Shown here: piece after piece, positions 1 through 8,228 of the stretch
Position numbering within the stretch: position 1 is the stretch's first letter
How the letters are laid out: the number at the start of each line of letters is the position of its first letter
From: Chryseobacterium pennae
GTDB taxonomy: Bacteria > Bacteroidota > Bacteroidia > Flavobacteriales > Weeksellaceae
Reading direction: 5' to 3'
NCBI RefSeq assembly: GCF_003385515.1
Contig: NZ_QNVT01000012.1
Coordinates: 98,954 to 162,953 of the forward strand
DNA length: 64,000 bases
Made by a program: the position numbers and the translations under genes
The notes under the pieces: model-generated
What the model was told of the DNA's origin: nothing
What the model saw: only the letters and a program-made list of their open reading frames with translations
Database searches by the model: none

Positions 1-155
1 AGAACTTCATCCATGTAGGGACGCAAACGTTCTTCCTTTGTGAGTTTAACTGGATTGATCCACTCCTTTTTGATGGCAAATTTTTTGCTCTGTTTTTCCT
101 GTGCTTGGCTAAATCCAATAAAAAGCAGGAAAAGACATAATAAAATCTTTCTCAT
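1..155 (-). CDS. Secreted protein, N-terminal part only (runs off the window)
   Basis: This is a minus-strand frame starting ATG at 155 and open to the window edge, giving 51 residues. It begins MRKILLCLFLLFIGFSQAQE, a classical signal peptide with a probable cleavage site after SQA, followed by a basic stretch (KQSKKFAIKKEWINP). It lies 22 bp downstream of the stop of the 178-1581 gene on the same strand, so the two are probably co-transcribed. The visible part is too short to assign a family. The start and signal peptide are read directly; export to the periplasm or surface is inferred. Confidence 0.6.
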   Translation of the reverse strand, partial: MRKILLCLFLLFIGFSQAQEKQSKKFAIKKEWINPVKLTKEERLRPYMDEV

Positions 156-177
156 ATTTAGTTTTTTGATTATCGTT

Positions 178-1581
178 TTATAAAAATTCTTTTGGGATTC
201 TAAAGGTTTTAGGAGCCTCTTTCTTAGGTGTGATCGTTTTGGATTTCTTTAGGGATTCACTCTGTTTATGCCGATTCAGAAACTGGATTCTTTCGGTAAT
301 TTCATCACTTTTCTGTTTGTTTTCAGTGCTTTTCATTGAACCTAACCATTGTTGGTATTGTTCGGCGGGCATTTCTGCGAAGCCCGAACTGTCTATGTAT
401 ACAAATCCACGGTTGATTTCTCTGTACTGCATGTCCAATGGTGGAATATCCCGTATATGTTGTAATTGCTCATTATTTTGTGGATCGATTCCAAATCTAG
501 CGGTGGACTGCATGAATCTAACCTGATCGGTATTACTTTTCCATAGGTGGGCATTTATATTGTTCGGATTAAGCTGTAATGCCTTATTTATGACTTTTGC
601 AACGAATTCATCATACCCGTATTTATGGATATACCCACTCGCCAGATCGACGAATGTTTGCGACAGAACTTCTTTTTTACCAAGATTCTGCATATATAGC
701 TTATTTTTCAGGGCTTCCGCTTTTATATAGCCAGAATTGAGCACAAATGAGTTGGCAGAAAACATTCCGTTGGTAAGTTCGATACTCAACATTTCCCCAT
801 CATCGCCCTCAAACCGTATGTACGAATGATTTGGTGACATCACAAGATAGGCTTCTGCACCGATCTGTTCAGCAAGAATCAGATATAATAAAGGCATGGA
901 ATGACATTGCCCGGAATTCTTTTTCATCAGCTTGGAAACAAACATTTTAGAATAGTCCTTAGCTCCCATGTAGTCCTCAAAATCATATTTGATGGCTTTA
1001 TGGGCAACCTTGCTGCCTATTTTACTATCTTCAGCAAAATATCTGAAAACTGCCAGATTCCTGGAAACGTTATCATCTACTGTCCCGTTTCTATTTGAAG
1101 ACCTCCTTATTATATCCACTGCCCTCTGTATCTGACTCTGATAGGACTTCTGAAAGTCTTTATCGTTATCGTAGTAGGCATTTTCAACAAGGAAGACCGC
1201 TTCCGCAAGAGAATAGTTATCATGATCAAGCTTAGAGAGATTCTCAAAAGCTCTATAATAGGCTTCTGTACCTTTTTGTCCCGATAAAGGAGCAAGCATA
1301 AATTTCTTATAATTTTCAGCTTCGGCAATCCTTCTATTTTCATTTTCAAGATCTTTCCTGATCATCTCTTCTGCCCTCAGGTGGTTGCTATTCTGGACAT
1401 GAGGACGGATAACAGGTTCTAAGCGCTGGGAACTTTTATTTCCATAATTTTTATTTACTTCACCAGATCTCCCAAAAATATTGGAAGCACTTACCCTTCC
1501 GGCAACTGGTAAGTCAGGGATCTGTCCAAAACCGGAACTTCCGGCAATTAAGCAACATATGGTTATAAATAATCTCATCAT
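178..1581 (-). CDS. Exported protein with transglutaminase-like Cys/His motif
   Basis: A 467-residue protein when started at the ATG at 1581 (MMRLFITICCLIAGSSGFGQ), which gives a proper signal peptide; the longer open frame upstream does not. Around residues 224-254 it has GQCHSMPLLY followed by PNHSYIRF, the Cys and His spacing seen in transglutaminase-like cysteine-peptidase folds of Bacteroidota. An ELTNG stretch soon after may supply the third residue. A TPR-like segment (LQLNPNNINAHLWK) follows, then a basic C-terminus. It is first in a minus-strand pair with the truncated secreted protein. The substrate is unknown and the catalytic assignment is inferred from motif order only. Confidence 0.6.
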   Translation of the reverse strand: MMRLFITICCLIAGSSGFGQIPDLPVAGRVSASNIFGRSGEVNKNYGNKSSQRLEPVIRPHVQNSNHLRAEEMIRKDLENENRRIAEAENYKKFMLAPLSGQKGTEAYYRAFENLSKLDHDNYSLAEAVFLVENAYYDNDKDFQKSYQSQIQRAVDIIRRSSNRNGTVDDNVSRNLAVFRYFAEDSKIGSKVAHKAIKYDFEDYMGAKDYSKMFVSKLMKKNSGQCHSMPLLYLILAEQIGAEAYLVMSPNHSYIRFEGDDGEMLSIELTNGMFSANSFVLNSGYIKAEALKNKLYMQNLGKKEVLSQTFVDLASGYIHKYGYDEFVAKVINKALQLNPNNINAHLWKSNTDQVRFMQSTARFGIDPQNNEQLQHIRDIPPLDMQYREINRGFVYIDSSGFAEMPAEQYQQWLGSMKSTENKQKSDEITERIQFLNRHKQSESLKKSKTITPKKEAPKTFRIPKEFL

Positions 1582-1810
1582 TTTTGTTTTTACTGAAACA
1601 GCATTGCAATTTATTTCATTTATAAACACAAAAACATCCGGGTTTTCACGGAACATTGAATTAAAAACAGTTGTTAAGTGTTCATTTATAGTTTATAATG
1701 CAATAATATAGTGTAGTAACGTCAGAACCTGTCGTATAATAATACAAATTCATTTGAATTGTGCACAGTTGATTTTGGGAAATACAAAAGGCATGGAACT
1801 AGATCAATCC

Positions 1811-1954
1811 GTTAAAGAGGTACTGCGAAGAACCCGACAACCAGAAAGACTTAGCCCATGCCCGTATAAGAGGACACGGGCGTAAGTCTGTCAAGATTTT
1901 GGTTGTCTAAAGAAGATTCGCAGTTTCCTTTAACCATTCTGACAGAGCTTACGC
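1811..1954. repeat. Nested, imperfect inverted repeat (structured element)
   Basis: The outer arms 1811-1830 and 1916-1934 pair over GTTAAAG and ACTGCGAA. Inside them ACAACCA pairs with TGGTTGT, then GACTTA and GCCCGT pair with ACGGGC and TAAGTC around an ATAAGAGG loop. A competing fold also exists: GCGTAAGTCTGTCA at 1880-1893 is the near-perfect complement of 1940-1954. Mismatches and bulges in the stems look more like a structured RNA or folded single-stranded DNA than a recent duplication. It lies in a 600-bp gap between divergent genes, with no neighbouring transposase or reverse transcriptase. Function unknown. Confidence 0.6.
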
Positions 1955-2146
1955 TATGTTTCGTTAAAATTTCGTGCTAAGATATAAATATTTTTCAATT
2001 GAATAATATTTTCACTAAAAAATGATTTCAGTGCTATGAAAAATTTAAACATTAAAAATAGATTGAAAAACCCCATAAAAAGACAATAAGTTTAACAACT
2101 AATTACAACATCACAACACAAAACTTATTATTTAATAAAAAATCCT

Positions 2147-2154
2147 TAATTTTG
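2147..2154 (+). promoter_or_regulatory. Bacteroidetes -7 promoter element, TAATTTTG
   Basis: TAATTTTG matches the TAnnTTTG consensus used by the Bacteroidota primary sigma factor. I see no clear TTTG -33 box at the usual spacing. Its position makes the in-frame TTG at 2152 an unlikely start and favours the ATG at 2182. Confidence 0.45.
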
Positions 2155-2181
2155 TATACTGCGATTTCTACCGACCTTATT

Positions 2182-2700
2182 ATGTCTTCCTTACAAAATC
2201 ATACAACAGATCCGGAATATATGTATAGAATAATCTATGATACATATAAGGACCGTATTTTCTTTTACATCGCTGGAAGAATAAAAGACAGAAATGATGT
2301 TCTTGATATTTTTCAAAATGTTTTTGTCCATCTTTGGCAATACAGACATGATCTTGGTAAGAAAAATACTGAGAACATCATATTTAAAACATGTAATCAG
2401 GAAATAGTAGATTTTATAAAAAATAAATATAAAAACCCTACAACTTCTTCATATTCTGATAGACCTGATGATTCATCGGAAGCCCTGAACGATAAACTAC
2501 AAAGGGAAACTCTCTTACAATCAGTCGAGTCTAATATTAATATGCTTCCAGCAGCCAGAAAGCAAATATTCACCATGTACAAACTTAACGGCATCAGTCA
2601 GCAACAGATAGCTGATGAATTGAATATGTCAAAAAAAGGTGTTAAAAAACAGATTGAAAAAGCAATGGTATTCCTTAGAAATAATATTAAAAACAGTTAA
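2182..2700 (+). CDS. ECF-type RNA polymerase sigma factor
   Basis: A 172-residue protein from the ATG at 2182. Region 2 is visible as YKDRIFFYIAGRI, DVLDIFQNVFVHLWQ. Region 4 is a helix-turn-helix (LPAARKQIFTMYKLNGISQQQIADELNMSKKGVKKQI). Such sigma factors direct RNA polymerase to a few transport operons when released by a FecR-type partner. The next gene downstream is that partner and the one after is a SusC receptor with an N-terminal signalling domain, so the likely regulon is this very operon. The start was chosen from the promoter element just upstream. The family call is secure; the target operon is inferred. Confidence 0.9.
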   Translation: MSSLQNHTTDPEYMYRIIYDTYKDRIFFYIAGRIKDRNDVLDIFQNVFVHLWQYRHDLGKKNTENIIFKTCNQEIVDFIKNKYKNPTTSSYSDRPDDSSEALNDKLQRETLLQSVESNINMLPAARKQIFTMYKLNGISQQQIADELNMSKKGVKKQIEKAMVFLRNNIKNS

Positions 2701-2783
2701 CTTTCGTTAAAAATAGTTAAAGTAATAATTCAAGGGGGGCCATTTATCTTACTTTAAGGTAAATGTAATAAAGAGCCCTCATT

Positions 2784-3614
2784 ATGGAAAAGGAGAACCA
2801 TCAAATTCACCCATTGTCCCAGCAGGAGTCTGAGGATATGTGGGAAAATGTAATTTCACGCATACGCGTACAGGAAGCCAATAAGAAAAAAAAGAAACGC
2901 ACCTTATATTCCATAATTGCGACAACCGCTGCTATTCTCATTGTAGGTAGCATACTCATATTTAAATTTTACCCAACACAGGAAATATATCAGGCAAAAG
3001 AAACTGAAATTTCCATTGTTCTAAAAGACGGTACAAGAGTTACCTTACTAAAAGGATCTAAACTAACGGTAGAAGACAGTTTTCCTCAAGATACCAGAGA
3101 TGTGTTCCTTGATGGAAATGCCATATTTAACGTGACCAAATCCAAACAGCACCCCTTCATTGTGCATGGTAAAGACTATGATACAAAAGTAATGGGAACT
3201 ATATTCAGGGTGGCACAAAATGGTTCAACATTTAATGTTGATTTATACGAAGGGAAAGTACAGGTGATTAACAGCAAAAAAAAGGAACAAACTTTTGTTC
3301 TACATCCTAGGGAGACGTTTTCAAACTTAGGGTCATTAAAGGTTGCTTCTATCAAACCAACCAGAATACAGAATCAGGATATTAAGGCATCTACTGCTAC
3401 CCTATCTCTCAAAGATATTAGCTTAATGGATGCAATGCAGATCATTGAAAAAACATATGGTGTAAAAATTAAGTTTCAGGAAAACAATGCCCAGTCGGTA
3501 ATTTCGGTCACCAAAGAAAATGCGACAGCAGCGGATCTACTAAACCTAATCTCAATACAGCTTAACCTTAAAATAAAAAGTATAGATGCTAAAACATTTG
3601 AACTGGAGAACTAG
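2784..3614 (+). CDS. FecR-family anti-sigma factor
   Basis: A 276-residue protein. A cytoplasmic N-terminal part (residues 1-40) is followed by a basic patch KKKKKR, one transmembrane helix (about 43-62), a periplasmic FecR domain (about 70-175) and a C-terminal DUF4974-like domain (about 205-275, SLKDISLMDAMQIIEKTYGVKI). In this family the inner segment holds the sigma factor and the periplasmic part senses the loaded outer-membrane receptor. It sits 83 bp after the sigma gene and 154 bp before susC, the standard order of these trans-envelope signalling units. Confidence 0.92.
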   Translation: MEKENHQIHPLSQQESEDMWENVISRIRVQEANKKKKKRTLYSIIATTAAILIVGSILIFKFYPTQEIYQAKETEISIVLKDGTRVTLLKGSKLTVEDSFPQDTRDVFLDGNAIFNVTKSKQHPFIVHGKDYDTKVMGTIFRVAQNGSTFNVDLYEGKVQVINSKKKEQTFVLHPRETFSNLGSLKVASIKPTRIQNQDIKASTATLSLKDISLMDAMQIIEKTYGVKIKFQENNAQSVISVTKENATAADLLNLISIQLNLKIKSIDAKTFELEN

Positions 3615-3665
3615 GCTCTGGTCGGTCAATTCTCCTGCAATGGTTCCTGATACCTAAATTGACTG

Positions 3666-3717
3666 TTGAATACAAAATAAAAAGACCAGCGGGTGCAACC
3701 GCCGGTCATGTATTCAA
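3666..3717 (+). promoter_or_regulatory. Hairpin in the fecR-susC intergenic leader
   Basis: An outer stem TTGAATAC (3666-3673) pairs with GTATTCAA (3710-3717). Inside it GACC-A-GCGG pairs with CCGC-C-GGTC around a GTGCAA loop (3684-3707). There is no T-tract after it, so it is not a simple terminator. It lies about 50 bp before the susC start, where it could serve as an attenuator, a processing site or an mRNA stabiliser that sets susCD expression apart from the regulators. Confidence 0.5.
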
Positions 3718-3768
3718 TGAGCGACAAAAATCAGAAGTTATCAACTATTAAATACAGTATGCAAAAAT

Positions 3769-6700
3769 ATGAAAAATCTTTGCACGGCCGCCCTTTTCTT
3801 TATACTCAGCGGTCATGGGATCAATGCCCAACAGAACCTTTCTACCATGAAGGTATCATTTGAAACAGGAAAAACCTCAGCAAACGACGCCGTAAAGAAG
3901 TTCCTGACACAGCACGTTAAAGAATATGCCTATTCTTCAGAAGAACTAAAAAATTATTCCGTTCCGGCTACTAAATGTAGAAATGAAACGGTTATCAATT
4001 GTCTGAACAAAATGCTTAAAGAAGTACCTGTAGAAGTACTTATATTTAACAATAGTCTTGTTATCCGGCAGAAAAAATCTAAATCAATCTCTTCAGCCAT
4101 TGTTTCTCCAGAAACATCATTGACCGCACGGGATACATTGCGTCCGATACAGGACATCAACAAAATTGATGAAATTGTGGTCAATGCCGGATATTATAAA
4201 GTTAAGGACAAAGACAGAACTGGGAGTATAGCGAAGGTCTCAGCAAAAGATATCGAAAACCAGCCTATAACAAATGTACTCTCTGCGGCACAGGGACGTA
4301 TGGCAGGAGTAAATATCATTCAGAATAGTGGTGTTCCCGGTGGTGGATTTGATATTCAGATACGTGGACAAAATAGTTTGCGTACCGGTACGTTTACTTC
4401 CCCAAATGGCAACATTCCCCTATATGTAATAGACGGTGTCCCTTTGGCCGAAGTTGCCAGTTCTTACTCCCTGATCTCATCCACAGCTATTCCTAATGGA
4501 AATATTAGTCCTTTAAATAGTATCAGTCCCAACGATATCGAAAGCATAGAAGTCTTAAAAGATGCCGATGCCACCTCCATTTATGGCTCTCGGGGAGCCA
4601 ACGGAGTTGTTCTCATTACAACAAAAAAAGGTAAGACCGGAAAGCTCAACATTAATCTTACTTCCAATTATAGTATCAGCGAACCCATATCGAATCTCAA
4701 ACTACTGAATAAAGACCAATATGTCAAAATGCGCCGTAATGCTTACGAAAATGACGGTATCAAAGATTATCCGATCGATGCCTACGACATTAATGGAACC
4801 TGGGACATCAATAATGAAACGGACTGGCTAAAGACTCTGCTTGGAAAAAAAGCAACACTAAGCAGTACTCAGCTTTCAGCGAGCGGAGGAAGTGAAACAA
4901 CTAACTTTATGCTAAGTCTCGGTCACAATGAACAAACAACCGTTTTCGGACAAGGATTTAAATATAGTAACAGTACGTTGAACTCCAATATCTCACATCG
5001 TTCCAGTGACAAACGATTTCAGCTGAGTCTTTCCAATATGTTCACCCAGCAGAAGAACAACATGATTATGACTGATCTGACAAGAAATGCATATATGCTT
5101 TCCCCTGTTTCTCCAAAATTATATAATGAAGATGGCAGCTTAAATTGGGCCGGAAATACATTTACAAATCCTCTTGCTTCATATAATGCTACATACGAAA
5201 ATGATACCAAGCTGTTCCAGACAAACCTGAATACAGAATATGAAATTATCCCAAACTTCAGAATCAAAATGAATGCGGGGTTAAACTATACGATTATTAA
5301 TGAACTGACTTTAACTCCAAATACCACTTATAATCCAAATATCGGCGCGGGCTTATCCAGTGCGAATTCACAGGCAAGAAAAAAAAATCAGCAGGTGTTC
5401 TCTTTTATTATAGAACCACAAATAAGCTGGCAAAAGGCATGGAAGAACCATCATCTTGAAGCACTTGTTGGGGGGAGCTTCCAGAGAATTGTGAGGAATA
5501 CCGATGAGAAACTGGGGTTTGGTTTCGAAAGTAATCAATTCATTACAAACATAGGTGCGGCAAAAACCATCTTACCGCTTGAAGACTCAGATATCGAGTA
5601 CCGCTATGCAGCTTTCTACGGAAGACTTAATTACCAATATGATGGTAAGTATATACTTAATCTTACAGGAAGAAGGGATGGCAGCAGCCGGTTCGGTCCT
5701 AATAATCGTTTCGCCAACTTTGGTGCAATGGGTGTGGCATGGTTATTTTCTAAAGAAGAGTTTTTAAAAAATCAGAAATGGCTCAGTTCCGGAAAATTGC
5801 GCGGAAGTTATGGTGCCACGGGTAATGACAATATCGGCGATTTCCAGTATCTCAACAACTACATTGTCTCTTCATCAATTTATAATAATACCACAGGCTT
5901 ATTACCCTCCCGACTATATAACCCCGACTACAGTTGGGAAATTACAAGAAAGCTGGAAACAGCAATTGAACTTGGCTTCTTCAAAAACAGATTGAACGTA
6001 ACAGCAGCATGGTACCGTAACCGATCTTCAAGCCAGCTAGTTGGCTATCAACTATCCGCAGTGACCGGATTTACGAGTGTGATCGCCAATTTAGACGCCA
6101 AAATAGAGAATACAGGTCTTGAATTTGAAGTATCTGGCAGACCAGTAATAGGCAAAAATTTTCAATGGGAATCTAGTTTTAACATCAGTTTTCCAAGAAA
6201 TAAACTACTGTCATTTCCCGGTCTGGCAGGATCATCCTATGCAAATCAATATATAATCGGACAACCTACCAGTGTGATCAGACTTTATCAACTGGAGGGG
6301 ATCGATCCAAAAACTGGATTATATAAATTTACTGATTTTAACGGTGACGGGAAGATAACAGCAGCAGATGACAGACAGGCAATCAAAGATCTTGAATTTA
6401 AGTTTTTTGGTGGCTGGAGCAATAGTTTCCGCTATAAAAACTGGGATTTATCTGTTCTCATCCAGTTTGTAAAAAGAAATGGCCGCAACTATAACGGTAT
6501 AATTAATATGCCGGGAACTATGAGCAACCAACCTGTTGAAGTACTGAACGTTTGGTCAGAACAAAATCAGACAGGTGTATATATGCCTTACAGTACCAAA
6601 AATTCAAGCAGTCATAATTTATTCAGATCCAGTACTGCGGCTTTCTCGGATGCATCTTTTATAAGATTAAAAAATGTCCAGCTAACTTACAGGCTTCCTT

Positions 6701-6855
6701 TGCAGAACACTCCTTTTAAAGACGTAAAAATATATCTACAGGGACAGAATCTATTGACAATAACCAAATTTTTCGGAGTTGACCCCGAATCACTTTCACT
6801 GGGCTTCCTACCACCTATGAGAACATATTCACTGGGCGCAACCTTTAACTTTTAA
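3769..6855 (+). CDS. SusC/RagA-type TonB-dependent outer-membrane receptor with STN domain
   Basis: A 1028-residue protein with a signal peptide (MKNLCTAALFFILSGHGINA). A short N-terminal STN signalling domain (about 28-95) is followed by a probable TonB box (DEIVVNAGY, about 137-145), a plug domain with the family hallmark RGANGVVLITTKKG and a long beta-barrel ending in a terminal phenylalanine (LGATFNF). SusC proteins import ligands energised by TonB-ExbBD; the STN domain is the part that talks to FecR. There is no visible carboxypeptidase-like regulatory domain, as expected when STN is present. A peptidase gene downstream suggests a peptide or protein ligand, but that is inference. Confidence 0.95.
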   Translation: MKNLCTAALFFILSGHGINAQQNLSTMKVSFETGKTSANDAVKKFLTQHVKEYAYSSEELKNYSVPATKCRNETVINCLNKMLKEVPVEVLIFNNSLVIRQKKSKSISSAIVSPETSLTARDTLRPIQDINKIDEIVVNAGYYKVKDKDRTGSIAKVSAKDIENQPITNVLSAAQGRMAGVNIIQNSGVPGGGFDIQIRGQNSLRTGTFTSPNGNIPLYVIDGVPLAEVASSYSLISSTAIPNGNISPLNSISPNDIESIEVLKDADATSIYGSRGANGVVLITTKKGKTGKLNINLTSNYSISEPISNLKLLNKDQYVKMRRNAYENDGIKDYPIDAYDINGTWDINNETDWLKTLLGKKATLSSTQLSASGGSETTNFMLSLGHNEQTTVFGQGFKYSNSTLNSNISHRSSDKRFQLSLSNMFTQQKNNMIMTDLTRNAYMLSPVSPKLYNEDGSLNWAGNTFTNPLASYNATYENDTKLFQTNLNTEYEIIPNFRIKMNAGLNYTIINELTLTPNTTYNPNIGAGLSSANSQARKKNQQVFSFIIEPQISWQKAWKNHHLEALVGGSFQRIVRNTDEKLGFGFESNQFITNIGAAKTILPLEDSDIEYRYAAFYGRLNYQYDGKYILNLTGRRDGSSRFGPNNRFANFGAMGVAWLFSKEEFLKNQKWLSSGKLRGSYGATGNDNIGDFQYLNNYIVSSSIYNNTTGLLPSRLYNPDYSWEITRKLETAIELGFFKNRLNVTAAWYRNRSSSQLVGYQLSAVTGFTSVIANLDAKIENTGLEFEVSGRPVIGKNFQWESSFNISFPRNKLLSFPGLAGSSYANQYIIGQPTSVIRLYQLEGIDPKTGLYKFTDFNGDGKITAADDRQAIKDLEFKFFGGWSNSFRYKNWDLSVLIQFVKRNGRNYNGIINMPGTMSNQPVEVLNVWSEQNQTGVYMPYSTKNSSSHNLFRSSTAAFSDASFIRLKNVQLTYRLPLQNTPFKDVKIYLQGQNLLTITKFFGVDPESLSLGFLPPMRTYSLGATFNF

Positions 6856-6866
6856 ATTCTGAAAAC

Positions 6867-8228
6867 ATGAAAAAAATACATTATATCATTCTTTTTATCG
6901 CAATGTTCTGCACAGCAGGATGCGAAAAATTAATTGAAGTGGATATTCCAAATAACCAGATCGATAAGGAAACGGTATTTAAAGATGTCCAGACTGCCAA
7001 TGCCGCATTAGCTGCTTTATATGCAGAAGTTTACAAACGTTCTCCCATTGCGGGAGCAGATCTTGAGACTTATTTAAGTGCTTATACTGATGAACTTGAA
7101 GACTATACTTCTGTCGCATCAGACAGTCGTGATATCTTTCTAAACCAGCAAACTGACACCAACAGCATTGTTTATAATGTTTGGGCAGCAGCATATAAAC
7201 ATATCTATACAGCTAATTCTATTATGGAAGGTGTTACAGCTTCACCATCAATTGGAAATACCGATAAAAACCGTCTAAGAGGTGAAGCATTACTCATCAG
7301 AAGCATTATGTTCTTTTATTTAAACCAACTTTACGGCGATATTCCATATCCTGAAACTACTGATTATAACATTAACAACACTATCAATAAGTCACCATCC
7401 GCTCAGGTTCTTTCAAATATTGAACGTGATCTGATCCGGGTATCTGAACTTCTCCAGACAGACTATCGCGATATCGAAAGAATCTACCCGAATAAAATGG
7501 TCGCAAAATTCCTCTTAGCAAAAGTATATATTGCAAAGCTGGAGTGGAACAAAGCAGAAACTATTTTAATGGAAATCAGACTGAGTCCATTATATCAACT
7601 GGAAACCGATATAAATAAAGTTTTTCAAAAAGCTGGAAAGCATATCCTGTGGCAACTAAAACCTCATAATAACGCGTCTTTACAACAGGCTACGGCTTAC
7701 TACTTTACTTCATCTGCTCCTAATACCTATGCAATATCAGCACCGTTAATCAATTCATTTCAGTCAAACGACCTACGTCTGCAAAATTGGATAGCGCCCG
7801 TAACATTCAACGGAAAAACTTACTATAGGTTAGAAAAGTATAAAAATAGGAACAACACAAATACAAACGAATATGCGATAATCTTCAGGCTTGAAGAAGT
7901 CTATCTGTTATTGGCAGAGGTTCTCACTCACGAAAATAAGATTGCGGAAGCCTTACCTTATGTGAATGCGATAAAACAGAGAGCACAACTTACCCCGTTG
8001 GCATACCCTATTAATAAAGATAGTTTATTGGATGAAATCCTACTTGAAGACAAACGTGAATTCTTTGCTGAAACCGGACACCGTTTTCTTGATTTAAAAA
8101 GAAACGGAAAGCTAAATATACTTCTCTCAGTGAAACCTAACTGGAAAACCTTTCACGATTTCTGGCCTGTTCCTCAAAAGGAAATTCTGCTCAATGCAAA
8201 TCTAAAACCTCAAAATACAGGCTACTAA
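6867..8228 (+). CDS. SusD/RagB-family outer-membrane lipoprotein
   Basis: A 453-residue protein. The lipobox TAGC at residues 16-19 follows a hydrophobic signal peptide, so C19 would be lipidated. The N-terminal IEVDIPNNQI and the run NRLRGEALLIRSIMFFYLNQLYGDIPY are typical of the SusD helical TPR fold, as is the C-terminal DEILLEDKREFFAETGHRFLDLKRNG. SusD caps the SusC pore and captures the ligand at the cell surface. The gene starts 11 bp after susC and its stop overlaps the next start, so the genes are translationally coupled. Confidence 0.95.
   Translation: MKKIHYIILFIAMFCTAGCEKLIEVDIPNNQIDKETVFKDVQTANAALAALYAEVYKRSPIAGADLETYLSAYTDELEDYTSVASDSRDIFLNQQTDTNSIVYNVWAAAYKHIYTANSIMEGVTASPSIGNTDKNRLRGEALLIRSIMFFYLNQLYGDIPYPETTDYNINNTINKSPSAQVLSNIERDLIRVSELLQTDYRDIERIYPNKMVAKFLLAKVYIAKLEWNKAETILMEIRLSPLYQLETDINKVFQKAGKHILWQLKPHNNASLQQATAYYFTSSAPNTYAISAPLINSFQSNDLRLQNWIAPVTFNGKTYYRLEKYKNRNNTNTNEYAIIFRLEEVYLLLAEVLTHENKIAEALPYVNAIKQRAQLTPLAYPINKDSLLDEILLEDKREFFAETGHRFLDLKRNGKLNILLSVKPNWKTFHDFWPVPQKEILLNANLKPQNTGY

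Larger units (their letters stand above)
1582..2181. other. Divergent intergenic region
   Basis: This 600-bp non-coding stretch lies between the minus-strand exported-protein gene and the plus-strand sigma factor gene. It holds the nested inverted repeat at 1811-1954 and the sigma-gene promoter at about 2147. The rest is very AT-rich, and I see no further open frame in it. Confidence 0.6.

Noticed and set aside
1811..1934. Integron attC site or retron msr-msd
   Set aside because: The end boxes GTTAAAG and CTTTAAC face the wrong way for attC R-boxes, and no integrase gene of integron type or reverse transcriptase lies nearby.
2152..2181. TTG start of the sigma factor at 2152
   Set aside because: It overlaps the TAATTTTG promoter element; the ATG at 2182 fits the family length.
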